From Casuarina equisetifolia (lineage: Eukaryota > Streptophyta > Magnoliopsida > Fagales > Casuarinaceae), in contig CM052362.1 in the NCBI GenBank assembly GCA_028551475.1, positions 18,148,021 through 18,212,020 on the forward strand: a stretch of DNA of 64,000 bases, given 5' to 3'. The stretch's first letter is position 1. Each line of letters begins with the position of its first letter. The translations under genes and the position numbers were made by a program. Under the pieces are notes generated by a model that was given only the letters and a program-made list of their open reading frames with translations, did not search any database and had not been told where the DNA came from. Of this stretch, positions 14,296 through 28,508 are shown one piece after another.

Positions 14296-17200
14296 TGAGA
14301 AAATATTTGACATTGCACTCAATGGATCAAATGATGAGAAGATTTCTGCTGCTACAATACTTTGCGGAGCTTCCTTAATTCGGGGTTGGAATATACAGGT
14401 AATCAAGTCAGATTTTTAACACACTGTATAGATCCTCTGTTCCCCAATGGGAACAGATTTGTCTTATTATACTTGCATACTATTGGTACCTTGCACTTTT
14501 TCCTATTCTTTCATTTGTCTTTAGTAATAACTGAATCGGCCAACTACTCTAATTCCTTTGTGGTCTTCATGCAGGAACACACTGTTCACTACATTGTTAG
14601 ATTATTGTCTCCTCCAGTTCCTCCAGAACATTCTGGCACCGACAGCCATTTGATTAGTTATGCTCCAATGTTGAACGTACTAATTGTTGGAATAGCATCT
14701 GTTGATTGTGTGCAGATTTTCTCTCTACATGGCTTGGTATGTTTAGTTTCACTCATCCAAAGAGAACTTAAAAAAAGAAACCCATTGTTCCACTCTTTGA
14801 ATACAACGTAAAACTAAAGGCCTCAGCCCTTCAATACCTTGGATGGAGTGACTCTTTATCTATTGTTATTTCTCTTTCCTTCTAGTGCTTTGCATGGTTT
14901 AAGATGCTTTCTCATGTGCAATGAAAATTCTAATAAATGGTAGAAACAATGTGAGTGGTATCATTCAAGTGGTTGATCGGGAAAGGCCCACAGAAAGTGA
15001 GGTAAGACATGATGGCCTGCAATTTAATAATGTTAAGACTCTAAGTGAAGCAGTAAAGCTACTGGGTTTCCTTGCACTGGGCTGAAGAGGTCAAGTTGAA
15101 TCTCTTCTTGGCTGTGTCACGAAGGATAATTATCAAGGTAGGGGGTTCAAGGATCAAAGTCAATATTAGAAGTTGCTAGTTTTTGTGGTTTAATAGTTAG
15201 AGGTATGTTTAGTGACTATATATGGCCGAGTGTTGAGTCTTCGATTAAATCAAATTGGAAGTGGATTGTTTCTATTTTCAGACCCAGGAATTCAACTCAA
15301 GAGGGTGTCTGTAAGTAAGAACTCCTTATTAGCCATAAAATAACGTTTTTGTTTTTCTAAATTTCTTCCCAGGTTCCACAACTTGCCTGTTCCCTGATGC
15401 CAATCTGCGAGGTTTTTGGTTCATGTGTGCCCAATGTCCCATGGACCCTCACAAATGGGGAAGAAATTTCTGCTCATGCTGTGTTTTCAAGTGCATTTAT
15501 TCTTCTCTTGAAGCTATGGCGGTTTAATCGTCCTCCTGTTGAACATAGAGTGGGAGACACACCAACAGTTGGCTCCCAACTAACTCCTGAATACCTGTTA
15601 TTACTACGAAATTCATACCTGGTATCATCTGGGAATGTCAACAAGAATCAGAATAGGAGAAGACTTTCAGTACTTGCTAGTTCATCATCTCCAGAACACA
15701 TTTTTGTGGACTCATTTCCAAAGTTGAAGCTGTGGAATCGGCAGCATCAAGCATGTATTGCTTCAACTCTCTCTGGTCTTGTTCATGGAACCCCAGTTCA
15801 TCAGATTGTCGATGGGCTTCTGAATATGATGTTCAGGAAGATTATTCGAGGAAGCCAATCCATAACATCGGTTACATCTGGAAGTAGTGGTTCTTCTGGG
15901 CCTACAAATGAAGATGCCTCTCTAAGACCTAAATTGCCTGCCTGGGATATCTTGAAAGCTGTCCCTTTCGTGGTTGATGCTGCTTTAACTGCCTGTGCTC
16001 ACGGAAAACTCTCTCCTCGTGAACTGGCTACAGGTGAGTCTAGTATCAGCGAATAATTTTGCTGTTGCCTTTTTGCTAGTTATACAGGCTCAATATATTT
16101 CCTTTTTTTTTTAAAATAAAAAAGACAATTTATGCGAGAGATTCGTAGATTTTGTTTGCAACAGTAACTGAACTTTATATTATGGTATATTTAATATAGG
16201 CCTAGATTGCCATCATCAATTGGACTAGTCAATAAATGATGAAAACTAGTTCTTTGCTTGATTTGATGCAGCAACAAGTTGTTGATCAAAACAATTATCT
16301 TTTTAAATATGTGTATGCAATTTGTAACATTTAATTATTTTCAGGTCTTAAAGATTTAGCTGATTTTCTTCCTGCATCTTTGGCAACCATTGTGAGTTAC
16401 TTCTCTGCTGAAGTCACTCGAGGTGTTTGGAAACCAGTTTTCATGAATGGAACGGACTGGCCTAGCCCTGCTGCAAATCTCTCCAACGTTGAAGAACAGA
16501 TTAAGAAAATCTTAGCTGCCACTGGTGTTGATGTTCCAAGTCTTGCCGCCGGTGAGTGTTTGACAGTCATAAGATATGATTATAAGCTACAGAAATTGGA
16601 TTTTTGGAATTGTTCTTTCTTTCGTATGGTGTTAGTTCTTTCAGTATTTTGATTGAGAAACGGTTCTCACAGGTGGAAGCTCTCCATCTACACTTCCACT
16701 GCCCCTGGCTGCCTTTGTAAGCCTTACTATTACTTATAAAATTGACAGAGCCTCAGAACGTTTTCTCAATTTAGCTGGCCCGGCCTTAGAGTCTCTTGCA
16801 GCAGGTTGTCCATGGCCTTGCATGCCAATTGTGGCCTCCCTGTGGACACAAAAGGCAAAGCGCTGGAGTGACTTCCTTATCTTTTCAGCATCTCGAACTG
16901 TCTTCCTCCACAACAGAGATGCAGTTGTTCAACTCCTGAAAAGTTGCTTTGCATCCACCCTTGGTCTAAGTGCTATGCCGATCTCAAACAGTGGTGGTGT
17001 TGGAGCACTTCTTGGCCATGGATTTGAACCCCATTTTTGTGGTGGGTTTTCTCCTGTTGCCCCGGGTATTCTATATCTGCGTGTTGTTCGATCACTTAGA
17101 GATATAGTGTTCATAACTGAAGAGATTGTTTCTCTCTTGACGCATTCTGTCAGAGAAATAGCATCTAGTGGGCTTCCCAGAGAAAGAATAGAAAAGTTGA

Positions 17201-17790
17201 GGGCAAGCAAGTTTGGGATGAGATACAGACAGGTTTCACTTGCTGCAGCAATGACAAGGGTCAAACTCGCAGCTGCCCTTGGGGCTTCTTTGGTATGGCT
17301 CTCTGGGGGCTCGAGTCTGGTTCAAACCTTGTTCAAAGAGATTTTGCCCTCTTGGTTTATATCAGTTCACAGATCTGAGAAGGAAGAAGGGTCAGAAGGG
17401 ATGGTCTCAATGCTCGGGGGATATGCTCTTGCCTACTTTTCAGTTCTTTGTGGTGCTTTTGCATGGGGTGTTGACTCGACATCATCTGCGTCAAAACGGC
17501 GTCCAAAGATCCTTGGCTCCCACATGGAATTTCTGGCAAGTGCAATTGATGGGAAAATATCACTTGGTTGTGATTGGGCTACTTGGCGTGCTTATGTCTC
17601 CGGATTCGTGACCTTAATGGTGGGTTGCACACCTAATTGGGTGCTGGAGGTAGATGCCCATGTGTTGAAGAGACTAAGTAATGGACTGAGACAGTGGAAT
17701 GAGGAGGAGCTTGCTATGGCTTTGCTGGGGATTGGTGGGATTGGTACAATGGGTGCGGCTGCAGAGCTGATCATTGGAAATGAGATGTAA
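8695..17790 (+). CDS. MED33: Mediator subunit 33 (MED5/REF4/RFR1 family), copy 1
   Basis: Plant Mediator tail-module subunit. In Arabidopsis the pair REF4 (MED5b) and RFR1 (MED5a) represses phenylpropanoid/lignin genes as part of nuclear Mediator. The model has 12 exons: 8695-8969, 9897-10007, 10828-11175, 11578-11897, 12014-12105, 12562-12922, 13490-13700, 14284-14398, 14575-14736, 15373-16033, 16345-16551 and 16673-17790. Total 3981 nt, 1326 residues, typical of the family (about 1300). All introns are GT-AG and in frame. Family landmarks are the N-terminal DPLLWALQLSSSLSS and SVELADVLVSYIFWDNNLPI, a central AGNMRHLIVEACIARNLLDT, SLMPICEVFGSC, DFLPASLATIVSYFSAEVTRG, and a C-terminal MPIVASLWTQKAKRWSDF. 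The frame is open for 60 codons upstream of this ATG, but no earlier ATG was found. No enzyme motifs are expected; the family is helical and scaffolding. The gene looks intact. Confidence 0.92.
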
Positions 17791-18579
17791 ATCACCGTTT
17801 TTCTCCTTTCTCTATATTGATTCACTCCTCTAGGTCTGCTCTATAGAATGTAACTGTACATTAATCTCTACTAGGAAATTTTTGTAGTAAGAAACTTCCA
17901 TCTGTATAGAAAAGGTTCTGTAAGTTTGTTCAATGGAAAAAGTTTACCCTCAAGACTGGGGATATTTGTCCAAAAGACAAGGAGTTTTTGCAGCTTAATG
18001 TCTTCTTAGATCATAAATTCTCGGCCAAAAACTGCCAGCTTCTTCTATATCTCTTTTTGGACAAAGAGATAAAGCATCATCGAGGTGAACTGGTCTCAGT
18101 CACAAAGAAGCATGCGGACTTAAACTGTGTCCTAAGGTCAGAACTCTTCTTTGAAAACATTAAATTAACAAAGGTGATGAATATTAAGACAATAAAACTT
18201 ATATTTGAGTAATCTGCTAAAGGACAATATCCTGAGAACGTTAGAAAATATGTTCCACAGAGAAAAGGTGTTTCCAAGATTTCCTAGTGTTAGAGAGTAA
18301 AATGGGACGTCTACACGTACTGACATGCAAGTGTGCATGTAAATTTCACGTGATTGTGCTTGGAACAGCATACCTGTCGAATTTAACGCGAATAAATCAA
18401 TGACGATACAGATATTCTAAAATTGACGACAATACGTTCAACACATTTGACTATTTCTTCACCGACCGATTTTGGTGCAAATTTCACGTCTAAACCAAGA
18501 AAAAATGGTATAAGAAAGGAAGAAACCATGCTCTCTGTTTTCCTGGAAAACAAGAGCTCGGTGTTGTTCCACCCCGAAA
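17791..18579. promoter_or_regulatory. Short spacer between tandem MED33 genes
   Basis: Only 789 bp separate the stop of copy 1 from the start of copy 2. The spacer must hold the 3' UTR and terminator of the first gene and the promoter and 5' UTR of the second. No repeat or recognisable coding sequence is visible. The ORFs crossing 18383-18728 are antisense or other-frame shadows of exon 1. Confidence 0.6.
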
Positions 18580-21500
18580 ATGGCCGACTCCGCACCAACG
18601 AGAATATGGGAGAGCGTGATAGAGCTCACCAAAGAGGCCCAAGAAAAGGGTAGTGACCCTCTTCTCTGGGCTATGCAATTGTCGTCGTACTTGAACTCGA
18701 CAGGAGGGCAAGTTACTCTGCCCTCCATAGAGCTGGCGGATGTGTTGGTTTCCTACATTTGCTGGGACAACAACGTCCCCATCTTGTGGAAGTTCCTAGA
18801 CAGGGCCTTGGCGCTCAACATCGTGCCGCCTATGCTCGTTCTTGCTTTGCTTTCCACCAGGTTTTGGGGTTTGCTATGTTTGTTTTCTTTTCTTTTACTT
18901 TGGATGTTTTTTGAAATTGTGCCTTCCTAGGTTCTTAGAAGTGGCTTTTTGTGGAATGTTCATTTGGTCGTGGGGTTCTATTTTTGCAAACTAGAAAAAA
19001 TCTCTGTCAAAGGAACTTTTTAAGCCTTTAAAACCATGAAATTGGAAACTCGGGGGAAAAGGGTTGTATTGTATCAAGAAAGTTGTTTCTTACTCTTTTG
19101 TAAATCATGCATTTATGAAACTTGTCTCACCAGGTTGTTTGAATTCGAAATTCATAGGAAAGCTACATTTTAAGTTGATATAACGTAATTTCGGAAAATA
19201 ATGGTCCATTTAATTATTTAGAAATGACTGCTGTGGAAAATAAAGCCTGATATTTTTATATAACTTGCCAGCTAATTTCAAGTTCTTATTTTCTGACTTC
19301 TAAGGGGCAATTCATTCTGCCAAAAACTTCCCTCTTTGTTTATGTATAAGTATGTATGCAAATATGTATCTTAATTGTTTGTGACCTAACTTAATTTTAT
19401 ATTAAAAGACTTTTACTTCCTTGTGGATGGCAAGTTTCATGTCAAAGTCGTGGTGATTGATTTCCAGGGTTATTCCAAGTCGACTGGTCCAGCCAGCAGC
19501 TTATAGGCTTTTCATGGAACTCCTTAAGAGACATCTTTTTAATCTCAAATCTCAATTACGTGGGGTGAATTATCCAAGGTAAGTTTCAACTTTTATGTTG
19601 TATAGGGTGAGACTAAAAGGTTTTCATGATCTTTTTCAATAATGTCCAAGTTAGTGTTATGTTGCTTATATCTTCCTTTACATGCTAATTCTGAAGGGAG
19701 GAAACATAAAATTCTTAAATCTTTTTAGGATATAAGCAATATAACTCTGGAAAATTCTCTAGGAAAGTAAGAAATTGTTGCTTGGATTCTGTTACTAAAC
19801 CAGAGTTTGCCCACTTTTGAATGGTTATAAACTAATTTCTTTTAATAAACATCTGAAGACGTGGATGTCGGACATAGAACATGCCTTGACTTTATTTGCT
19901 CTTTATTTACCTTTGAAAGGCTACGGATACCTGTGTCTGTGCGGAGCAACAAGAGTATAAGCTATTACATTATTTTTTTGAAAGAAGTATTGTATTTGAA
20001 TGCATACAACAATTGATTGGCAAACAATCTTAAGGATGTCTCCACTTGTCCTTTTTGATCGCTTTGAAATCTCAATGGATTGAGTGATTATGATTTTCAG
20101 TGGGTTGTAAAATGGCACTTGACCTCCAGATCTATTAGTCAACGATTCTTTTGCATTTTTTGTGTTGAGTAGAAGTCTTAGGCTGTCATGCCAAGCGCAA
20201 GACTTAAAATTGTTGGGAGCAAATTTTTAAGGTTAGAAGCATTTCAAGATCCCCCATATCAACGCCAACTTTGGAAAGAGAAAAACCAGATAGTGGCCTT
20301 TTCTATTCATCCTTTAGTTTTGCAAGCAACTCCATTGAATGCATACTTTACATGCCGCCATCACTATTGTCATCTCATTTCAATTAATAACAAGTTTCTA
20401 GCACATATTTGCTTCATATGGCCCTACAAAATCCAGTTTGCTTAACAGAAATTATTGTACAACATAGCCCGTACTAACCATTAGCAGGTATTTCCATATA
20501 AATAAACTTGTTTGTACTCTTGCAATACTTTTCTCCTCTCTCTATTCTCTACTAGAATTGCTTAAAGATGAAGTTTATCTTGTGGAGATGGTTTCCGCAG
20601 TTGATGTCATTTCAGAAATGGTTCCAGTTATTGAGTTTTGTTTTTTTCTGGTTGACAATTCCTAGTGTCTCTTCTTTACGTAGGGTTATGCAATCGATAG
20701 ATACTGTTCTTCAGCTTTCCCAGATATTTGGTATGGAAACAAGTGAAGCCGGGGCCATTCTGGTGGAGTTCATTTTTGCTATTGTGTGGCAGTTGCTTGA
20801 TGCATCATTAGATGATGAAGGGTTACTGGAAAATACTTCAGAAAGGAAGCCTAGTTGGGTAACTAACCATCATGCTATGGAAATAGATCAGAATGATAAC
20901 TTTGAGGAGAAGCAGAATGAACATCGTGAGAGAATGAAGAAATTAAACACCGTGATGTCTATTGAGCTAATTGCTCAATTTCTTCAAAGCAAAGTAACTT
21001 CTGGGATTCTTAACTTGGCGCGGCAAAACATGTATAAGCTACTTCTCTTAGTAACTGGTTCTCAACACTTGGTTTACTGTTATTTGGCTATTTTTATGTT
21101 ACTGATCGAAGAGTAAAGTCCAATAATTCACTCTGGGCAGAGTTTTTTTCCTACTTATTTGTGTCAGCTACACAGATTAGGTTTTGTTTCAAATCTCATT
21201 GAGTATAAGTAAATTGTCAAGCAACAACCAAAAAGAAAAAATAACACTTGTCTTTTCACTAGTAAATACCGTAGTTTCCTTCTTGGACTTTTCTTGAATC
21301 CTTCATTTTTTACTCAACTGCCATTGTCAGGTCCACACATTGGGAGGATTTCATGAAGCACTTACAGCTTCTTGCAGCAAACTCATCAGCAATAAGAGAT
21401 ACAAAAGTTATGACGCCTGAGGGATTTCTGCAGTTGACCTCATTTACCCACATGGTCTCTCGGGAATTTAAATTGAAGTCGAAGCAAAACTTCCATGACA

Positions 21501-24500
21501 CCGTAGCTATTAGATCTCTGGCTTCTTCTGCCATTCTGTGCAATGGAGCTACTCATTCTTCTCTTTGGCTCCCTCTGGATCTGTTTTTAGAAGATACTGT
21601 GGATTCAACAGAAATCAGTGCCACAAGTACTATTGAAAATATCTCCGGTAAAGGCATATTCTCTGAAAAGTTTTACATTTTAAATGGTACAACATTTTAG
21701 AGGTTATAAAACTGGTATCTGTGAGGTACTGAGGTGTCATTTGTGCAGGTTTTATTAAGGTCCTTCGCGCCATAAATTGCACCACCTGGCACAATACCTT
21801 TTTGCGCCTGTGGATTGCAGCTCTTCACCTTGTGCAAAGGGTTAGAAGTTGTTCTAGCTGAACTCGAATCCTTCTTTTATCTATGATTTATTGTGCTTTC
21901 GGTTTTCCCCCCCAACTTTCTGGGATCACAAACATGAGACTTTCTTGAAGCATTCATTTTGGACCTCATTACAACTTATGATGTTAAATAGATTTTAGTT
22001 TCATAAGACCAGCACTAGGATAATGACTTTTAAATTATACTGCTGCTGCTGCTGATGTCATAATAACAACTACAGAATGACTCCTTTATATGGTGGATGT
22101 TTGACTTTTAGAGAAGAAGTACATGCTTGGTTTTAACGTCTCCTACTAGTCTGGATATAGTCTATTCCTATTGAACTGTCAAAGTTTGTAGTTAATTGAT
22201 TGATCTACTGAAGCACCATATTTGGCATATAGAGTTTTACTTTTCGCATTCAAATGGGTATCGTATAAGATATTTTACTTTCTAAAGCCTATACTCTTCT
22301 ACTTCCAATTTGATTTTCTCCTTAAATTTTTAGGAAAGAGAATCCATTGAAGCCCCTAGGCCCCGTCTAGATTCCCGATTATGTTTATTACTGTCTATCA
22401 CACCTCTAGTGGTTGCCGATCTTATTGAGGAAGATGAAAGTGCAACACTTGGGGAAAGGGAGTATGCTTCCAACACTCACTGGAAAGATAAAAAGGTTTC
22501 TGGAAATTGTCACATTGATCTGGTCTCCAGCTTACAGATGCTGGGTGAATACAAGAGCTTGCTGATTCCGCCTGAATCCACTGTTTCTGCAGCAAACCAG
22601 GCTGCTGCAAAAGCTATGTTCTTCGTTTCAGGCATCAATATCGAAAATGCATGCTTAGAACGCATCAATATGAAAGACATGCCCACCAATTATTGTAAGT
22701 TATAACAGAGTCTGATCCGTTATCTAAGATTTTTACTAAGATTTCTGTAGAAATAAGTTTTAAACCAGCATAGCTTTGTGATGCTTTTTCTCTATATTTC
22801 TCATGTTTGAACTCACTCCACGTACCTCCGACTGCCATGGTAGTGAACTCGGTCCACATTCCTCTTGAAGTATGCTTCTCATGTTCTACGATATACTTGT
22901 ACGCGTTTGATGTCTCTAGTGATTTGATAAAGTAATCTCAAGGAAAAGGAAAAAAAAGGAAGATAATCCAAAGCTTGCTTTGCAATGGTGTAAGTGAGAA
23001 AATATCAAGCAGTCAACTATTCGTTTATACTAAACTAGACAAAATTATAATTTCATGCATTGAACTTATCAGTAGTTGATTAACAGAGACCAAATATATT
23101 TGTACTTTTTTCTTGTATTTTTATGTTTGCAAATTTCCTTTTCAAGCCACACGCACCTTTAATCCCTAAAGATGAAAACTATGATTTGTAAATGCAGACA
23201 AAAGTGTAATGTTTTGGCACAAGCATGTAATTTGGAGCTTGATGCCCTAAAAAAATCTATGCTTAAGGACACGGCTTTTTAATGTGTCTTTGGTGGTTGT
23301 ATATATTTGAGTGTCATTCACATGCAAAGTAACCATTATAGTAAGACATTTAAGAGTAGGTATTACTTGACAGAGAATGTGTAAGTATAATTCTTTGAAC
23401 TTCCTAGGGGAATAAGAGTCAATACGTATTTGAGTGCCATTCACATGCAAAATTACCATAGACTGCAAGACATTTTAAGAATTAGGTGTTACTTGACAGA
23501 TAATGTGTACCATAGCTCTCTAAATTTCATAGGTTAATGAATGTCAATCCATTTTATGTGTCGTTATCCAAGACAGAGGGACGTGGTCCATGTCCTCAAG
23601 TGTCAAACACATCAATTTTATGGAAGTAGTATCTGAAGATTATAGCTATAAATTAGTTTTCCTGTAACAGTGTTCTATGCAATATAGCTTGAACATAGTT
23701 CTCTGTTCTATTCTTCCAGCGGGACCATACTTCTCTTCATATTATGTAGACAATGCAATCTAGACTTTCTAGTATATTTTTCTTGCTTTCTAATATTAGT
23801 TACATCCTCTTGATTTTAGCTGGGAACATGCGCCATCTAGTAGTTGAGGCTTGTATAGCTAGAAATCTATTGGACACATCAGCATATTTCTGGCCAGGCT
23901 ATGTGAATGGAAACTGCAATCAAATACCTCAAAGTGTGCCTGCTAAAGTGCCTGGTTGGTCATCGTTAATGCAGGGGGCACCGCTTACTCCTGCAATGAT
24001 AAATGCATTGGTTTCAAGTCCTGCTTCAAGGTACATTCACACTTTTTTCAAAATTCAACTCAGCCAAAATGAGGTTAACATCAGCTCTTGTAATTAGCTT
24101 CATGACTTCCATATCCAACTTATCAAAGTAGGAACTCTCCAATTCGCTTCTGTTAACAACTAATTCACATAAGACACGAAAAGATTTTTCTGGTCATCGA
24201 CCTACTGCAGCTGGGCTCCCTTATTCGGACAACTAAAGTGGGAATTAGTATTGAAGGCATTCCATGAAATGAGTTTGGGAACCTCTGACTAAATAAACAA
24301 GGTTCATCCTAGTTGTCTGCTCTTTCTTGGTAAAGTTGCCACTAAAATTACCCCATCACAATTAGTTCGTTTTGGCAATTTATTTTTGCCATGGTATCAG
24401 TGTCATCTGATTCAATAAACATCTCAGAGTTCAGAAGCATAGGATTGTTTCAAGGCCAACTTTTATGCAACATCAGAGGGGCTCAACAAATGTCACATCT

Positions 24501-27500
24501 ATCTCATGTTGTCTTCAACACGTAAAGACAACAGTTGGGATTGGCCATTATTTTGTGAAATTCAAACAGAAAGTAATCAACAAACAAAATAAATCTGATT
24601 GTTATTCCTTCTGCTTTTGAAACTGTGACAATCAATGTATTGATGGTGTTTCCATTCAGAATATGAATGCGTGACAATTAGATTGTGTAATGTCTACAGC
24701 TAGGGCCTGGTCTTCAGTTACACCATTTCTTTCCTGTAGCCGGATATATTAAATGCTCTTTTTAGTAGATGTACCCAGGGAAAAGCAACTGAACTTAAGC
24801 TCATGGGTTTGGTGGAAGCTTAGCAGAGCTCGAGAGAATATTTGACATTGCTGTCAATGGATCAAATAGTGAAAAGGCATCGGCAGCAATGATTCTTTGT
24901 GGGGCCTCACTAAGTTGCGGATGGAATCTACAGGTATGAATATTTATCAAATTAATCATATCTTATGTTCATGTTATTTAGATATGTTGGTTCTGCCTAA
25001 TTATTTGATCACCGTTTCGTTTCAAATTAATCATACTTTTACTGGATTAACAATGAGGCAATTTACATTAAGGTCTCCATTTCATGCAGGAGCACACTGC
25101 TGATTTTATTGTTAGATTATTGTCTCCTCCAGCTCCTCCAGAGTACTCAGGAAGTGAAAGCCATTTGATAGCTTACACTTCATTGTTGAATGAACTTATT
25201 CTTGGAATAGCATCCTCTGATAGTCTTCAGATTTTCTCGCTACACGGCTTGGTATATTTTGCTTCCAGGGACTCGAACATCATCATATGAAGAAGAATGA
25301 AACTATTGTTCGTCTATTAGAATTTTAACTATGACTACTACCATGCAGTTAATTATCTTTCACCATATAATGCATTCGAAGAATGCTAGCGTAAATGCTA
25401 AACTTTAATGCTAAGATGGTGTCTAATATACAACAAGTACGAATACTGCATCAATATGACATAATGGTGCTTTAGGGATAATTAGAAGCCTCAAAAGAAA
25501 ATGGAGGTTAAAAAATCGATATAAAACAAAGGTAGTCACCTTTGTTGAACTCGATTCTAGCTACTTGGTGAAGCAGAATGTTGTCAAGTAACTTTTGGAG
25601 TTCTCCCAGAAAGTTGAAATAGTCTTTGTTTTATTTTGGTGGGACAAACATCTTTCAACTGCAAGATTGACCATATATGTGAATCTGAATATGGTTAGGG
25701 ATCCAGGAATGAGGTTAATGCTGCATCTAGAAATGAATATAGTTGAGTATATGGATCCTTTTTGAGCTTTAAGCCAGTGGATGTAGTAAGGAGAACAATG
25801 GAGAGCTACGACCTAAGGTTATTTTCTTTTTTCTACTCATTGCCAGATTCCACAACTTGCGTGTTCATTGATGTCAATCTGTGAGGTCTTTGGGTCATGT
25901 GATGTGTTGTGCACTACCACAACTGATGAAAGAATCTCTCCTCATGTCGTGTTTTCGAATGCATTTACTGTCCTTTTGAGGCTGTGGAGGTTCAATCATC
26001 CTCCCACGGAAAAGCGAGCAGGAGATGCAACCGCATCACATCCAACTCTAGAGTACCTTCTACTGTTGCGTAATGGCCACCTGCTATCTCCTGGAAATGT
26101 CCACCAAGGTCGAAATACAAGAAGACTCGCATTGGTTGCTAGTTCATCAACTGTACACCCCATATTTGTTGATTCATTTCCAAGACTAAATGTTTGGTAT
26201 CAGCAGCATCTTGCATGTATATGTTCAACTCTTCGTGGACTTGAAGGCACCCCTGTTCATCATATCGTTGATGAGCTTCTTAAGATTATGTTTACAAATA
26301 TTTGCAGAGGAAGTCAGTCTGTGCATTCTGTTGCTTCTGGATGTAGTGGTTTCTCTGGAACTGGGGATAAAGATACCTTACTGAGACTCAAATTACCTGC
26401 ATGGGATGTACTTGAAGCTGTTCCTTACGTGTGTGATGCTGTTTTAACCGCCTGTGATATTGGAAAACTTTCTCCACGAGAACTAGCTACAGGTCAGTTG
26501 GATGTTCTTCATTGGTTTCTCTTCGCGACTTAACCTTTTATATAGGTGCTACAAGTGATCAAGTCAAATGGTTTTAGATTTGCCTCTTTGAAATCATTCC
26601 CCTCATTATCTATGATGCTGTTGGCAATCTCATTGAAAGCCCATCTGCCATGATCTTCCGAGACTTGCACAATGCGCAGTTATTGACTTTACCTGGAACT
26701 TTTACGAGTCAAAAGTAATTTTTTCCAGTAATTTGATGGGGCAACCGATTTTTCTTGAAAAGGTTACTCATTGTACCTTAGACTAAATATGGACAGCTAT
26801 AACCCAAATCTTTTGACATCTCAGGGCTAAAAAATTTATCTGATTTTCTTCCTGCATCTTTGGCACCCATTATAAGCTACTTCTCTGCTGAAGTAACCAG
26901 GGGTACTTGGAAACCAGTTTCTATGAATGGAACAGATTGGCCCAGTCCCGATGCAAGTCTATCTAACGTCGAGGAACAGATGAAGAAAATTGTAGCTTCC
27001 TCTGGAGTCGACGTCCCTAGTGTTGCTTCAGGTTTCTTTTACCCTACATTCATAAACGTATGTGTTGTGTTGTTGTATGTGTTTCAAGACCAGAATATGC
27101 TGTCTGCCATTCAACAAGCAACTAAACTCCCTCAAACTTGACTCATGCATGTATAAGCAAGGGAATAAGTTAAAAGAGGTCATCTGACCTAATCTGCAGT
27201 ATTTAACGAAAAACAATTTGGTTCTGGTTGGGTAGTCCAAAATCAAAAGCTTTAAAATACTAGATAACAAACCTGGTCGCTACCATACTTTGGCTCTAGC
27301 TTTTATCAAATCAGAATTCTTCTCATAAATGTTCACTACATGTTTAAAGATGAGTATTACAAATGAATTGGTACAAATGATTTCTCTTACATCAGAATTC
27401 TGCCACAGGTGGAAGCTCTATAGCTACACTTCCACTGCCCCTGGCTGCCTTTGTAAGCTTTACCTTGACCTTTAAAGCCTCTGAGCGTTTTCTCAGTTTG

Positions 27501-28508
27501 GCTAACCCGGCCTTGGAGTCCCTTGCTGCCGGTTGCTTATGGCCTTGCATGCCAATTGTGGCTTCCCTATGGACCCAAAAGGCAAAACGGTGGAGTGACT
27601 ACTTTGTATTCTCTGCATCTCGTTCTGTCTTTCTCCAAGACTATAATGCAGTGTTTAAGCTTCTCCAAAGCTGCTTTACTGCTACACTTGGCTTCAATGC
27701 CAACCCTATATCAAGCAGTGGTTGTGTCGGGGACCTTCTTGGCCATGGACTTAAATCCCATTCGTGGGGTGGGTCTACTATCGCCCCTGGGATTCTCTTT
27801 CTACATCTCCATCGGTCTTTAAACGAAACTATCCTGGTGACAGAACATATTCTCTCTCTTTTGATGGATTCTGTGAGAACAATAGCAACAAGGGCACTTC
27901 CTAATGAAAGACGGGGGAAGTTGAAGACAGCCAAGAATACAAAAAATTCCGGACAGGTTTCACTTGATGCGGCACTGACACAGGTACATCTAGCGGCTTC
28001 CGTTGGGGCATCTTTAGTATGGTTATCGGGGGGCTTAGGTCTTGTTCGGTGCTTTTTTAAAGAAACTTTGCCTTCATGGCTTCTATCCGCTCACCGTACA
28101 AAGTTGGAAGGAAGGTTCGAAGGGATGGTTGAAATGCTAAAGGGGCATGCACTTGCATACTTTGCCGTACATTGTGGAGCTTTTGTTTGGGGTGTTGAGT
28201 CGTCATCAATGGCACCAAACTGTCATCGAGAAATCCTTTGGAGCCACATGGAATTCATAGCAGTAGCATTTGATAGGAAGGTAGCGCTTAATTGGGCAAC
28301 TTGGCGTGCTTATGCTTCACAGTTTTTAAGCCTGATGATAGATTGCGCCCCAGCTTGGGTAAGAGAGGCAGATGCAGATGTCTTGCAGAGAGTAAGCAGG
28401 GGTTTGAGGTGGTGGAACAGGGAAGACCTTGTACTGGCTTTACATACTATTCGTGGGGTTGGTGCCATGGGTGCAGTTGCTGAGCTGATCATTGAAAACC
28501 AATTGTAA
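18580..28508 (+). CDS. MED33: Mediator subunit 33 (MED5/REF4/RFR1 family), copy 2
   Basis: Second complete MED33 gene, same strand. The 12 exons are 18580-18860, 19468-19578, 20684-21031, 21331-21647, 21749-21840, 22334-22694, 23820-24030, 24819-24933, 25090-25251, 25847-26492, 26825-27031 and 27409-28508. Total 3951 nt, 1316 residues. Eight exons (2, 3, 5, 6, 7, 8, 9 and 11) have exactly the length of their copy 1 counterparts; exons 1, 4, 10 and 12 differ by multiples of three. Exon 1 is roughly three-quarters identical in protein by eye, whereas introns show little similarity, so the duplication is old but both copies stay open. The landmarks of copy 1 recur: SIELADVLVSYICWDNNVPI, AGNMRHLVVEACIARNLLDT, DFLPASLAPIISYFSAEVTRG and MPIVASLWTQKAKRWSDY. 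The pair may be this plant's equivalent of REF4 plus RFR1, or a separate lineage duplication; a tree would decide. Confidence 0.92.
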
